A DNA stretch of 64,000 nucleotides from Pseudomonadales bacterium (GCA_028281885.1 JANQJA010000008.1:479957-543956); one strand, 5' to 3'. Shown: positions 18,243 to 27,706, numbered from the stretch's first letter. Notes: generated by a model not told the origin, from the sequence alone. Numbers and translations are program-made.

Positions 18243-19118
18243 ATGGAAAAGCTGGCTGGCGGTTATCGTCTTGTCGAAGGACCCCTCTGGGTTGCGGGCA
18301 AGGGTTTGTTTTTTACCGATGGTCAGGGCGGCGGCGTTTTCTGCGTTGATGCATCCGGCAATGTTGAGCAGGTCTTTGCCTATCGGCGCGGGATTGGCGG
18401 ACTGCTGCTTCATGAGCAGGGCGGGCTCGTCGTGTCCGGCCGTAATATGTCCTGGAAGTCGGTGCCAGAGGGAACCACGTTGACGCTGCTTGATCGGGAT
18501 GAAGAAGCGGGGATCGTTGGTTTCAATGACATTACGGCGGATGCAGCAGGTCGTGTTTATGCGGGCTCCCTCGCGGAGTCTGCCATGGATGGCAAGGGCG
18601 GCAAGGATGATCGCAGGGAAGGTGATCTCTACCTGATCGATCTCGATGGTTCGGCACGCATCGTCGCTCGCGGTTTCATGCTGACCAACGGACTAGGTTT
18701 CTCTCCCGATGGGAAAACGCTCTATCATTCGGATTCCCCCCGTTATCATGTGAACAGTTATTCAGTGAACGAAGATGGCTCTCTTGGAGAGAAGCAGGTA
18801 TTCGTCACGACCGAGGGCGGTACGCCGGACGGTTTGGCGATCTCTGAGGACGGTCGGATCTGGGTAGCGCTTGTCGATGCAGGCGGTGTGGCAGTTTATC
18901 GTCCGGATGGCAGCCTGGACGACTTTATCGCCATCCCCGATCCCATGTGTACCAATCTCTGTTTTGGCGGCGAAGACCTTCGGGATCTGTACATTGTCTC
19001 CGGTTCAAAAGGGGCCGATAGCGATCAGGCAGGATCTGTTTATGTCACGCGAGCATCGGTGGCAGGCCTCCCTGTTCCGGTTGCGAGGGTCCCGTTACCG
19101 CCCGCCGAAGATGGCTAG
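18243..19118 (+). CDS. SMP-30/gluconolactonase/LRE-family protein
   Basis: 291-residue six-bladed propeller without a signal peptide, unlike the lipoprotein paralogue at 6619-7524. Metal-site landmarks are YRLVEGPLWV (Glu), VGFNDITADAAGRVYAGS, TNGLGFSPDGKTLYHSDS and GTPDGLAISEDGRIWVA. It opens with ATG at 18243; the longer frame from 18168 has a non-family leader. The stop overlaps the start of the phosphotransferase gene by 8 bases, so the two are coupled. The family hydrolyses sugar lactones or aromatic-derived lactones in the cytosol. Confidence 0.87.
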   Translation: MEKLAGGYRLVEGPLWVAGKGLFFTDGQGGGVFCVDASGNVEQVFAYRRGIGGLLLHEQGGLVVSGRNMSWKSVPEGTTLTLLDRDEEAGIVGFNDITADAAGRVYAGSLAESAMDGKGGKDDRREGDLYLIDLDGSARIVARGFMLTNGLGFSPDGKTLYHSDSPRYHVNSYSVNEDGSLGEKQVFVTTEGGTPDGLAISEDGRIWVALVDAGGVAVYRPDGSLDDFIAIPDPMCTNLCFGGEDLRDLYIVSGSKGADSDQAGSVYVTRASVAGLPVPVARVPLPPAEDG

Positions 19119-19908
19119 TGAAGATCAGGTAGCACTGTCGGCCGTGTTGGCGGAGTGGCGCAATTGGAATGCCGCACTCCGGCAAGAGCCAAGGGTTCTC
19201 AGACGTTTGGCTGGCTTTACCAACCAGAGCTATCTCGTCGGTGATGGCGGTGTGAAACTGGTGGTGCGCATTGACGCGACAGATTCTGTGCTTCGGATTG
19301 ATCGGCAAAGGGAGCGCCAGATATTGCGCGACATTGCTCCCCGGCCATTTGCCTTGCCTGTCCTGCATAGTGGTAACAACTATCTGGTGTCGCGATATGT
19401 GGCGGGAGCGCCTGTATCTCGAGATACATTTGGTATCGATCAGTCCGCACACCTTCTCCGACTCATTCACCAGACGCCAACCCAGATCTCGGCCAGAATG
19501 AATCTGGCGGCGGCGGTGAATGACTGGACCCGATCGATTGCTGACGAAAGGATCGGTCGAATGGCCGAAGCGATATTGGCGCGCCAGCAGGTAGACTGCG
19601 ACGTGACATGTCTTTGCCACAATGATCTGTCGCCGGAGAACATCCTCGTGAGTGAGTCCGGGCCGGTAGTGCTGGACTGGGAATACGCGGCACCGGGTGA
19701 TCCTGCCTTCGACATCGCCGGACATATCGAGACCATGTCACTGAACCGCGACGAAACTGCCCGGCTGCTTGACGCCTATGGTGACCCCGTGGTGGCGGAG
19801 CGCGTGCCCGAGTCCCGTCTGCTGTTCCTGTTGATCACGTCACTCTGGTGGCACCGGCAGGATCCTGCCAGGACCCGATGGTCAGAGCTGGAGCAGCGAC
19901 TGAGATAG
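19111..19908 (+). CDS. Aminoglycoside/choline-kinase-type phosphotransferase
   Basis: 265-residue protein-kinase-like fold of the APH/choline kinase family. The Brenner-type catalytic motif CHNDLSPENILV (His-x-Asp-x4-Asn) and the metal-binding LDWEYAAPGDPAFDIA are both visible. The N-terminal region has GFTNQSYLVGDGGVKLVVRI, the nucleotide-binding loop with its Lys/Arg strand. The short ATG start at 19111 overlaps the SMP-30 gene, and homologous sequence begins just after it. The related bacterial enzymes phosphorylate choline, ethanolamine, thiamine or sugars. An aminoglycoside resistance role is unlikely given the location next to a lactonase. Substrate unknown. Confidence 0.82.
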   Translation: MASEDQVALSAVLAEWRNWNAALRQEPRVLRRLAGFTNQSYLVGDGGVKLVVRIDATDSVLRIDRQRERQILRDIAPRPFALPVLHSGNNYLVSRYVAGAPVSRDTFGIDQSAHLLRLIHQTPTQISARMNLAAAVNDWTRSIADERIGRMAEAILARQQVDCDVTCLCHNDLSPENILVSESGPVVLDWEYAAPGDPAFDIAGHIETMSLNRDETARLLDAYGDPVVAERVPESRLLFLLITSLWWHRQDPARTRWSELEQRLR

Positions 19909-20015
19909 GCAGTTACTGGTGCTGTTTATCATCCGGAATAATGGTTTGAACTTTGATCCGGTGATGAAACGTGGTTTACTCTCGCCCTTCCAAAGAACCG
20001 AGCAGAATCAAAGCC

Positions 20016-21755
20016 ATGAGCGAGCCAACGCCAATCAAGACTATCGCCGCGAAACCGATGGGAATGCGTTATCACGCGACCGTCGCCCACGTCGTTGGAC
20101 AGGCGTTGAAGCGTCATGGCGTCACTCATATTTTCGGTCAGAGCCTGCCTTCCATGGTGCACCTGGTGGGCGAGTCACTCGGTATCACACAGGTTGCTTA
20201 CCGTCAGGAAAATACCGGTGGCTATATGGCAGATGCCTATGCCCGAACGACCGGCAAGGCCGCAGTCATCACCGCGCAGAACGGACCTGCGGCTGCCATT
20301 CTGGTGGCACCGCTAGCAGAGGCATTGAAAGCTTCGATACCGATCGTTGCCCTGGTGCAGGAAGTGGCGCGGGATCAGACTGATCGCAACGCCTTCCAGG
20401 AGCTTAATCATACGGATGTGTTTTCTTCCTGTGCCAAGTGGGTCCGCACAGTCAATGTCGCCTCGCGTATCGAAGACTACATTGATATGGCATTCACGGC
20501 GGCAACTTCCGGAAGGCCTGGCCCTGCCGTGCTGATGCTGCCGGCTGACCTGCTGACCGAGCCCTACGAGTCGAATGGCGAACGTACCCAGTGCCTTGGG
20601 CATTTTCCGCTGGATCGAATAGCGCCCGACCAGGATCGGATTGCGGAAGCGGCGAAGCTACTTGCCGAAGCAAAGAGACCGCTGGTGATTGCCGGTGGTG
20701 GTGTTCATGTGTCGGGTGGTGCCCAGGCGCTGGCCGACCTGCAGGAAAACTGCTCCCTGCCGATCGCAACGACTGTGATGGGCAAGGGTGCGGTGGATGA
20801 GACGCATCCGCTCAGTGTTGGCGTCGTCGGTTACTTCATGGGTACCTACAGCCGCACTCGCTATCTGCGTGAGATGGTGACCGACGCGGATGTCATCATG
20901 CTGATTGGTAATCGCACCAACCAGAATGGTAGCGACAGCTGGTCGCTGTACCCGAAAGATGCCAAGTACATTCACATTGATATTGACCCCTCCGAGATCG
21001 GACGCAACTACGAGGCAACGGTCCGTCTGCTGGGCGACGCCAAGTTGTCGCTGGAAGCACTGACTGCAGAACTGGGCAAGCTCGACCTTAGCGTCCGCGA
21101 AGACGCGCGATCTTCAGTTGAGGGACAGATTGCCGAGGGCAAGGAAAAACATGCGGCGGAAAGTAAAGTTGTCCGCGAGGCGACCGGTACACCGGTTCGG
21201 CCCGAACGCCTCATGCAGGAACTTGATGCGCGCATAGGCACGGACGATGTCGTCGTTGCCGATGCCAGCTACAGCTCAATCTGGATTGCCAACTACCTGA
21301 CAGCGCGGTCAGTGGGTAGCCGATTCCTGACGCCGCGAGGACTCGCGGGTCTGGGTTGGGGTTTTCCCATGGCCATGGGGGTCAAGGTTGGCAACCCGGA
21401 CAAGCGAGTGATTGCGCTCGTCGGCGATGGTGGTTTTGCCCATGCCTGGGCTGAGCTGGAAACTGCGAGTCGTATGGGTATCAACGTGGTTGTGATGGTG
21501 TTGAACAATCAGATTCTCGGTTACCAGATTCATGCCGAGAACATCAAATTTGGCGCCCATACCACTGCGGTCTACTTCAGCCCGGTAGACCACGCTGGTA
21601 TTGCCGAGTCTTGTGGTCTGAATGGCATTCGTGTGGAGACTGCTGATGAGATCGGTGCTGCCCTCGATGCGGCGCTGGCAAATGACAAGACAACGCTGAT
21701 CGATGTGCGCACCGATCCGAATGCCTACCCGCCAATATCGGCTTTTGAGAGTTGA
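20016..21755 (+). CDS. Thiamine-diphosphate-dependent enzyme, acetolactate-synthase-like
   Basis: 579-residue three-domain ThDP enzyme. The N-terminal PYR domain has RQENTGGYMADAYARTTGKA, with the catalytic Glu of the acetolactate synthase/benzoylformate decarboxylase family. A central domain follows with PLVIAGGGV. The C-terminal PP domain has the ThDP/Mg motif GDGGFAHAWAELETASRMGINVVVMVLNN. It is a catabolic-type member (glyoxylate carboligase, sulfoacetaldehyde acetyltransferase or benzaldehyde lyase-like): there is no regulatory subunit gene beside it and no ilv operon. The ATG at 20016 fits the conserved start better than 19971. It is followed by a strong terminator. Confidence 0.85.
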   Translation: MSEPTPIKTIAAKPMGMRYHATVAHVVGQALKRHGVTHIFGQSLPSMVHLVGESLGITQVAYRQENTGGYMADAYARTTGKAAVITAQNGPAAAILVAPLAEALKASIPIVALVQEVARDQTDRNAFQELNHTDVFSSCAKWVRTVNVASRIEDYIDMAFTAATSGRPGPAVLMLPADLLTEPYESNGERTQCLGHFPLDRIAPDQDRIAEAAKLLAEAKRPLVIAGGGVHVSGGAQALADLQENCSLPIATTVMGKGAVDETHPLSVGVVGYFMGTYSRTRYLREMVTDADVIMLIGNRTNQNGSDSWSLYPKDAKYIHIDIDPSEIGRNYEATVRLLGDAKLSLEALTAELGKLDLSVREDARSSVEGQIAEGKEKHAAESKVVREATGTPVRPERLMQELDARIGTDDVVVADASYSSIWIANYLTARSVGSRFLTPRGLAGLGWGFPMAMGVKVGNPDKRVIALVGDGGFAHAWAELETASRMGINVVVMVLNNQILGYQIHAENIKFGAHTTAVYFSPVDHAGIAESCGLNGIRVETADEIGAALDAALANDKTTLIDVRTDPNAYPPISAFES

Positions 21756-21775
21756 TTCGGCACCGAATCCGACGC

Positions 21776-21807
21776 ACAAAAAAGGCGACTCATTGAGTCG
21801 CCTTTTT
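21776..21807. terminator. Bidirectional rho-independent terminator
   Basis: Perfect inverted repeat GGCGACTCA/TGAGTCGCC flanked by A-run and T-run, located 21 bases after the ThDP enzyme stop and 22 bases after the convergent crotonase stop. It serves both genes. Confidence 0.92.
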
Positions 21808-21828
21808 GTTGAGGACTTGGGGATATCG

Positions 21829-22635
21829 CTAGTCGATGTCCCGAGTCATGGCGAGGCCTTCCAGTGCCAGGCCGTAAGGCAAAAGTTCGCTCATCCGCTT
21901 GCGCAGGTCCTCGGTCAGCATGATGCGCGCGTAGCGGCGGTTAATTTCCGGTTGTTGCATGATCTGCCGTGCGAGTTCCCAGGCCCGCGGCAGCAGTTGA
22001 TCTTTTGGCAACACCTCGTTGACCAGGCCATATTCCAACGCCTGCTGCGCGTTGACCACCTGACCTGTTAGCAGGAAGTATCGGCCGCGGTTGAGGCCCA
22101 TCACGGTGGGGAACACCACGTGGACACCGTCGCCGGGTACCAGTCCGGCAACAAAGTGCGCCGAATCCTGAAACGAAGCGTTCTCTGACGCCAGCACGAT
22201 GTCGCACATGATCGGCATCTCAGCGTGGCGCGATGCCGGACCGTTGACCGCACTGATCATCGGAATGTCGATGGTCAGCAGGTTGGTCAAAAGTCCCTTG
22301 GATTCCCAGCCAAGGTCAGCCCAGTCATCGGCGTTCATATGGTGAACTTCGCGATTGCTGCTGAGTTCAGCGGGTGGGCCGGTGAATTCATCACCAGTGC
22401 CGGTCATGATGACCAGCTGGTTCTCACGGTCGCGGTGGATGTTGGCAAACAGGTCTTCCAGTTCGGCGTGCGGCAAACGTCCCCATTGCAGCGGCCCGCC
22501 TTCCGTACCGAGCGTGATCTCGAGAATGCCGTCCTCGCGACGCATGCTGATCGATTCATACTTGTCGCAATAGTCCTTGAACTCCGGGCGGAGTCCGGGG
22601 ATTTTGACTTTGTGTGGTATATGGGCGTGTGACAT
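21829..22635 (-). CDS. 6-oxocamphor hydrolase-like crotonase (beta-diketone hydrolase)
   Basis: 268-residue crotonase-superfamily protein. Motifs line up one-for-one with Rhodococcus 6-oxocamphor hydrolase (CamK/OCH) as I recall it: LGTEGGPLQW...PHAEL, NGPASRHAEMPIM, FQDSAHFVAGLVPGDGVHVV and NRGRYFLLTG. The OCH histidines and aspartate are present as His56, His137, His160 and Asp169. OCH cleaves a C-C bond of symmetric beta-diketones without CoA, so this enzyme may cleave a ring diketone rather than hydrate an enoyl-CoA. It is followed upstream in the operon by an SDR (22666-23535) with a 30-base gap. The alicyclic substrate is not identifiable from sequence. Confidence 0.82.
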   Translation of the reverse strand: MSHAHIPHKVKIPGLRPEFKDYCDKYESISMRREDGILEITLGTEGGPLQWGRLPHAELEDLFANIHRDRENQLVIMTGTGDEFTGPPAELSSNREVHHMNADDWADLGWESKGLLTNLLTIDIPMISAVNGPASRHAEMPIMCDIVLASENASFQDSAHFVAGLVPGDGVHVVFPTVMGLNRGRYFLLTGQVVNAQQALEYGLVNEVLPKDQLLPRAWELARQIMQQPEINRRYARIMLTEDLRKRMSELLPYGLALEGLAMTRDID

Positions 22636-22665
22636 AGGCTGATCCGTGCTTCTTTATATAGGGCG

Positions 22666-23535
22666 TTATTGAACGAGTTGCGAAATGATCTTGTCGATTT
22701 CCTCAACCTTCCACATCCCATCCTTGAAGACGTTACGCACCGGTGTCTGTTCGTTCAGTATCTGGATGGTTCCGGTAAACCGGACAGTGAAGGTCTTGCC
22801 AGTGACGCTGCCAGCATTCTCACCGGCGAGGTACCCAATGATGGTGCTGATGGCTTCTGGTGGCTGATCCCTGTCGATACCTGGCGTGCTTTCGGTGATT
22901 CCCGCAGCGACCTGCTTCAGGGCCGCCTCCTGCAGCCGGGTCATTGCCACCGGCATAATGGAGTTGAGCGTGATGTTCTGGTCTCTTGTTTCAAGAGCAA
23001 TGCCACGGGTCAGGCAGTCGAGACCGGCCTTGCTGGCACCGTAGGCAACCTCACCTTTGACGACTCCCAATCCTGCACCTGAAGACACATTGATAATGCG
23101 GCCATAATTCTGGCTGATCATGCTGGGCAGGCAGGCTTGCAGGCAGTTGAACGGTCCTTTCAGGTTGACGTCCAGCAGCGCGTCGAATTCGTCGGCTGAG
23201 GTTTCAACAAACAGTTTGTCGAACAGAATACCGGCGTTGTTCACCAGAATGTCGATGCGACCAAAGCTGTCCAGCGCCGTCTTTGCGATATTGGCGGCGC
23301 CTTCCATGGTGGCGACGGTATCGTAGTTCGCAACGGCCGTGCCGCCTGAATTGTTGATCTCTTCAGTGACCTCGTCGGAAGGGCCACCGGAGGATCCACT
23401 GCCATTGATCTCACAGCCCAGGTCGTTAACGACCACCTTTGCGCCGTGTTCCGCCAGTAGCTTTGCTGTTGCCTTGCCGATACCTCGACCGGCACCGGTA
23501 ACGATGGCAACCCGATCTTCGAGCCACGCTGTCAT
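22666..23535 (-). CDS. SDR-family 3-oxoacyl-ACP/hydroxysteroid dehydrogenase-like oxidoreductase
   Basis: 289-residue short-chain dehydrogenase: TGAGRGIGKA cofactor motif, NNAGIL, catalytic SSGAGLG...YGASKAG (Tyr-x3-Lys). A 30-40-residue C-terminal extension beyond the standard 250-residue core carries the TVRFTGTIQ segment, like the first domain of multifunctional enzyme-2-type dehydrogenases. ATG at 23535 has AGAGGGAC upstream; a longer frame to 23589 was rejected. It is the first gene of the operon with the 6-oxocamphor-hydrolase-like protein and probably oxidises an alcohol to the beta-diketone that the crotonase cleaves. That pairing is inferred. Confidence 0.85.
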   Translation of the reverse strand: MTAWLEDRVAIVTGAGRGIGKATAKLLAEHGAKVVVNDLGCEINGSGSSGGPSDEVTEEINNSGGTAVANYDTVATMEGAANIAKTALDSFGRIDILVNNAGILFDKLFVETSADEFDALLDVNLKGPFNCLQACLPSMISQNYGRIINVSSGAGLGVVKGEVAYGASKAGLDCLTRGIALETRDQNITLNSIMPVAMTRLQEAALKQVAAGITESTPGIDRDQPPEAISTIIGYLAGENAGSVTGKTFTVRFTGTIQILNEQTPVRNVFKDGMWKVEEIDKIISQLVQ

Positions 23536-24078
23536 GTTCTGTCCCTCTGGTACATTTATTGTTAGGCGCACGTTTTGGCACCACTTCATTCATCCAGGAA
23601 GAGAGTTCGCCCTTGGCATCAGTAAAGGGCTTATCGGGATGGCGAAGATGGGCTGCAACTATACCGATAACTACCGCGGGTGCAACCAGCGAGCCCGGTT
23701 TTACGGGGTTTTGGCGGCGGGTGCGCTTGGTTCGCGTTTGTCGCCGCACATGACATTGATGAGATGAATACTTGGTGCGTCGTTAATCTCAAAACTGAAA
23801 GGCACCTGCCTGTTATCCTGGCGCGTATCTGACTTCCTGGCGGCCACGTTCGCTCATGCCTGTTGTTGATGGGCCTCGATCAGTTTTGGAAAGAACCGTT
23901 GTCATGCGCCGCACCGAGGGCTTTTTTTCCGATGCGCTTTCGGATTGCAGGGCACTTCTCGCGGTTCAGATTTTGATCCCGTTTTGGAAACGTGATAATT
24001 CTGCATGGCTCCGCGGCTCGACGCCTACCGGGCTACCAACGATACACAAACAACACACAGTTACTTCAGGAAACCAAA
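23536..24078. other. Divergent intergenic region
   Basis: 543 bases between the divergent SDR operon and the acyl-CoA dehydrogenase gene. I found no convincing gene in either strand and no clear palindromic operator. It must contain both promoters. Open frames inside it have no Shine-Dalgarno and no recognisable homology. Confidence 0.5.
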
Positions 24079-25329
24079 ATGTCTGATTTGGAAGCAGATT
24101 TGTTCCAGCTCGCCATGTCCAAGGAAGCTCAGCCGCTGATGGACGCGGTCAAAAAACACATCCAGGAAAATGTTGCCCCGATCCAGCAGGAATTCACGGC
24201 ACTCCACAAAGAAAAAGATGACCCCTGGTCCTGGCATCCTCGCCAGCTTGAGTTGCTTGAAGGTGCCAAGAGTGCCGCGAAGCAAAATGGTTTATGGAAT
24301 TTCTTCCTGCCCGAATACAACGACATTGGCCAGGGGCTGACGAATCTCGATTACGCCTATATCGCGGTTGAACTGGGCAAGTATGGCCTTGCGTCCGAAT
24401 CGCTGAATTGTAACGCGCCCGATACCGGCAATATGGAAGTACTCGAGCGTGTCGGTACCGAGGAGCAAAAGGAAAAGTGGCTCAAGCCATTATTGAACGG
24501 TGAGATTCGGTCTGCCTACGCGATGACGGAACCCAATGTCGCATCGTCAGATGCCAAGAACATCAGTACCACGGCGGTGCTGGATGGTGACGAATGGGTG
24601 ATCAACGGTGAGAAATATTTTATTTCGGGTGCCGGTGACCCTCGTTGCAAGGTGCTGATCACCATGGTCAAGACCAATCCGGATGCGCCGCCTTCTCGAC
24701 AGCAGTCGCAGATTCTCGTGCCCAAGGACGCACCGGGGGTTGAGATTCTAGGGCCGATGCAGGTGTTCGGTCAGGACCATGCGCCCCGGGGACATATGCA
24801 TATCCGCTACAACAATGTACGGGTCCCCAAAGAGAACATCATTCTGGGCGAGGGACGTGGCTTTGAGATTTCACAGGTTCGCCTGGTGCCGGGTCGAATT
24901 CACCATTGCATGCGATCAATTGGCAGTGCTGAGCGCGCGCTGGAAATGATGGTCAAGCGGGCAGGTACGCGAGTTGCGTTTGGTAAACCCATCGCCAAGC
25001 TTGGCGGAAACCTGGAGAAGATCTCCAGGGCACGGATCAATATCGATGCCATGCGCCTTATGGTGCTGCAGGCGGCCAAGGCAATGGATGTGCTGGGCAA
25101 TCGGGAAGCACGGACCTATGTCAGTGGTATCAAGGCGATGGTGCCGGAACTCTGCTGCAAGATTATTGACGATGCGATCCAGATGCATGGCGCCACGGGT
25201 GTTTCACAATGGACCCCGCTGAGTAACATGTACACCAACATGCGTCATCTGCGTTTTGCTGACGGGCCCGATGAGGTGCATCACATGGTAGTTGGCCGCG
25301 CCGAGCTGCAGAAGTACGATCTTTGGTAG
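24079..25329 (+). CDS. Acyl-CoA dehydrogenase
   Basis: 416-residue FAD-dependent acyl-CoA dehydrogenase. The family signature AYAMTEPNVASSDAKN and the WVINGEKYFISGAGDPR strand are seen, with VPKENIILGEGRGFEI and the C-terminal MHGATGVSQWTPLSNMYTNMRHLRFADGPDEVHH, where an Arg-rich helix replaces the short-chain dehydrogenase ending. The ATG at 24079 lies 4 bases after AGGAAACC and matches the family start. It is transcribed divergently from the SDR/crotonase operon and is probably part of the same pathway, introducing the alpha-beta double bond into an acyl-CoA. Confidence 0.88.
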   Translation: MSDLEADLFQLAMSKEAQPLMDAVKKHIQENVAPIQQEFTALHKEKDDPWSWHPRQLELLEGAKSAAKQNGLWNFFLPEYNDIGQGLTNLDYAYIAVELGKYGLASESLNCNAPDTGNMEVLERVGTEEQKEKWLKPLLNGEIRSAYAMTEPNVASSDAKNISTTAVLDGDEWVINGEKYFISGAGDPRCKVLITMVKTNPDAPPSRQQSQILVPKDAPGVEILGPMQVFGQDHAPRGHMHIRYNNVRVPKENIILGEGRGFEISQVRLVPGRIHHCMRSIGSAERALEMMVKRAGTRVAFGKPIAKLGGNLEKISRARINIDAMRLMVLQAAKAMDVLGNREARTYVSGIKAMVPELCCKIIDDAIQMHGATGVSQWTPLSNMYTNMRHLRFADGPDEVHHMVVGRAELQKYDLW

Positions 25330-25362
25330 GTTGATAGAAGCCTGCCGAGCGACCGGCCCCGG

Positions 25363-25391
25363 CCATCCAACCGAAAAGTTCGGTCAGATGG
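25363..25391. terminator. Stem-loop between convergent genes
   Basis: Paired arms CCATC/GATGG enclosing CCGAA/TTCGG with a 3-base loop, between the acyl-CoA dehydrogenase and the convergent lipoprotein. There is no T-run, so it may be rho-dependent or just a structural hairpin. Confidence 0.4.
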
Positions 25392-25421
25392 TCGGGTTAA
25401 TCTGCCATCGCGGTATCGGGC

Positions 25422-26504
25422 TTAACGGAACCAGATTCCACCTCTGACATTCGCGTCAACGCAGGCGTTCTGATTGCCTCCCAGCGTTCCCACGGATTGA
25501 AGCTCCCAGAGACCAGATGTGTTCGGAGGGAATGCTCCTTCTATCAGCGGCAGGGTAGGGGCAGTTGTTGCGCTGGCGGCGAACGCCCAGTCAAAGCTTG
25601 TTCCCGGAATCATCGCGAATCTATTGCCGCGTACCTTGTGAATGTCCTGATTCGTTTCGGATGGCGTCGTATGGGAATCGCGCTGAATCAGGAAGCCCGC
25701 GGTTCCATTTCGCATATAGACACCGTCATAGTCGTTCCCGGGCCCGTCGGAGGGTTCCAGATCGGAGGAAAAGTATCCCAGCATCGCGGTAAACGAGTTT
25801 GTCAGACAGGATGATTCACAACGATTGGTGACGTTGTTCCAGGACAGGTTGACTTCACAGTGCTGTGTTGCAGCGCCGCCAAATTCATCCAGGAGGTCCT
25901 GGGGAATGTCGGGAATGGGCGGGGGCGGTGGTGTGTCATTGTTGTCGTCGCCATCGTCCTCGTCTTGAGGGCACATGACGCGCAGACGTTCGCTGCGGGT
26001 GCCGCCGCCGAGCGTGCCCATTGCGCCCGCTGCGGGCCAGCTTTCAACGTGTCTGAGGCGGATATTCATGTCGTCGGTGGTCCCTGCGATGGCCAGGTCG
26101 TCAAGCTCTGCAAACTGGCTGACGCCGGTGACCAGGTTGTCGGCACAGGCCATCTCGAATACGCCGTCTCTGGTAACGCGGGTCTCGCCGGGTTGAAGTC
26201 CGACCATGCCAACGGTAAGCACCTTCCCTGTTGCGCCGATACGTTTGACCGCGAAGCAGACATAGGTGAGTTCGGTCTGTGGCGCGTTGATCTCTGCCGT
26301 CACACTAAACGGCGTTGATTCAATATCCGCCGTGGTTGGGTCATCAACAGTGAGGGGCTGGCCCTGGCCGCTGGTAAGCTCGAGCGATGTGACTTCAACG
26401 CCTGCTGGAAGCGGGCAGTTGGCCTCCAGGGGTGTGGCAATTGGAGATTCCTCACAGGCAGCGATGAGGACAAGAACCATTGTGGTAGCGATCAGGCGGT
26501 ACAT
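25422..26504 (-). CDS. Uncharacterised lipoprotein with proline-rich linker
   Basis: 360-residue putative lipoprotein; LVLIAAC puts the lipidated Cys at 17. The ATG at 26504 is chosen for a compact signal. An N-terminal beta-rich region (residues ~20-190) is followed by an Asp/Pro-rich linker DEDDGDDNNDTPPPPPIPD. A C-terminal domain of ~150 residues has several Cys, including CEVNLSWNNVTNRC and CVDANVRGG. I recognise no family. The layout of two beta domains joined by an acidic/proline linker suggests an outer-membrane-anchored exported protein. It is monocistronic and convergent with the acyl-CoA dehydrogenase. Confidence 0.6.
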   Translation of the reverse strand: MYRLIATTMVLVLIAACEESPIATPLEANCPLPAGVEVTSLELTSGQGQPLTVDDPTTADIESTPFSVTAEINAPQTELTYVCFAVKRIGATGKVLTVGMVGLQPGETRVTRDGVFEMACADNLVTGVSQFAELDDLAIAGTTDDMNIRLRHVESWPAAGAMGTLGGGTRSERLRVMCPQDEDDGDDNNDTPPPPPIPDIPQDLLDEFGGAATQHCEVNLSWNNVTNRCESSCLTNSFTAMLGYFSSDLEPSDGPGNDYDGVYMRNGTAGFLIQRDSHTTPSETNQDIHKVRGNRFAMIPGTSFDWAFAASATTAPTLPLIEGAFPPNTSGLWELQSVGTLGGNQNACVDANVRGGIWFR

Positions 26505-26687
26505 GGGCGGGCCCCTTTTTATTGTCATCATTATTTCTCACGGTACCATTCGATATCCTGGGCGTCGAGCGCAGACCTTTGAGGGGAATTCCTGCGTCTG
26601 GCCCCTGTCTTCTGTAATACCTGTCGGAGCGGTCCGGTCACATAGATAGAAGATCAGCTTCCGTCGGCAGGGGAGGGACGTGTAGGC

Positions 26688-27671
26688 ATGATTGACACCG
26701 CTTGCTTTGTCGCGCGGCTCATTCTGCGAACAGGAATCCTGCTTGTTGCCATTCCCTCTCAGGTCGCGGCAAAGAACCTGAATGGCTTTGAGATCATCGA
26801 ACCCATGGTTCCGATAGCGGAAATACGTCGAGGCGGTCCGCCCCGCGACGGTATCCCGGCGATCGACAACCCCAGGTTCACAACACCAGACAAGGCCGAT
26901 TTCCTTGAAGGAAGTGATCGGGTATTGGGCATTTTCGTTGCTGGTGAAGCCAGAGCCTATCCGATCAAAGTTCTCGACTGGCATGAGGTCGTCAATGATC
27001 GCATTGGCGCTCAGCATGTTGTCGTTTCCTATTGTCCCCTCTGCGGCAGCGGTCTGGTATTCGCCAGTAATACAGCCGACGGACCGTTGATCTTTGGTGT
27101 GTCTGGATTGCTCTATGACAGCGATGTCCTCATGTTTGACCGAAATACCGAATCGCTCTGGTCACAGTTGATGAGTCAGGCGATCTCGGGTCCACTCAAG
27201 GGCACGGTCCTGCCCCAGCTTCCTGCCATGCACACGACATGGGAACACTGGCTGGAGCGTCATCCCGATTCGCGGGTGATGACGACAGAAACGGGCCATC
27301 GAAGAAACTATGATCGCTCTCCCTACATCAATTATACGAAGACGCGAAGGCTCTATTTCAAGGTATCCAACAAGGCGCCGCAGGGACTGCATACAAAGGA
27401 GCTTGTCATGGGTGTTGTGACGCCTGCAGGCGCCAAAGCCTATCCTTTCTCTGTGCTAGAGCGCGGAGGTCAGCGTGAATTCGATGATCAGATAGGAGAC
27501 TTTACCTACAGAGTACATTGGGAATCCTCGGCGCTGACAGCCTGGCTTACCGATAACGAGGGTGTCGAGGTGCCAACGACGATCGCTTATTGGTTTGCCT
27601 GGTATACCTTTCATCCCGATACGCAGGTGTATCGGGCTGAGTCAGCTGGACGCCAGAAAGATAATCAGTAA
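26688..27671 (+). CDS. DUF3179 domain-containing exported protein
   Basis: 327-residue DUF3179 protein with a Sec signal (residues ~1-27). Conserved blocks are the central RAYPIKVLDWHEVVND, SYCPLCGSGLVFASN (conserved Cys pair), GLLYDSDVLMFDRNTESLW and AYPFSVLE. The CPLCGSG motif suggests a redox or metal site. The function of DUF3179 is not established. It is divergent from the lipoprotein at 25422 and convergent with the P450 gene. No operon partner is present. Confidence 0.82.
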   Translation: MIDTACFVARLILRTGILLVAIPSQVAAKNLNGFEIIEPMVPIAEIRRGGPPRDGIPAIDNPRFTTPDKADFLEGSDRVLGIFVAGEARAYPIKVLDWHEVVNDRIGAQHVVVSYCPLCGSGLVFASNTADGPLIFGVSGLLYDSDVLMFDRNTESLWSQLMSQAISGPLKGTVLPQLPAMHTTWEHWLERHPDSRVMTTETGHRRNYDRSPYINYTKTRRLYFKVSNKAPQGLHTKELVMGVVTPAGAKAYPFSVLERGGQREFDDQIGDFTYRVHWESSALTAWLTDNEGVEVPTTIAYWFAWYTFHPDTQVYRAESAGRQKDNQ

Positions 27672-27706
27672 CGGCGCTCGAAGAGCGAGGACAGCAACTA
27701 CCCGGC

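Noticed and set aside
23590..24078. Regulator gene between the SDR and acyl-CoA dehydrogenase genes
   Set aside because: Open frames here are short, lack ribosome sites and show no helix-turn-helix pattern.
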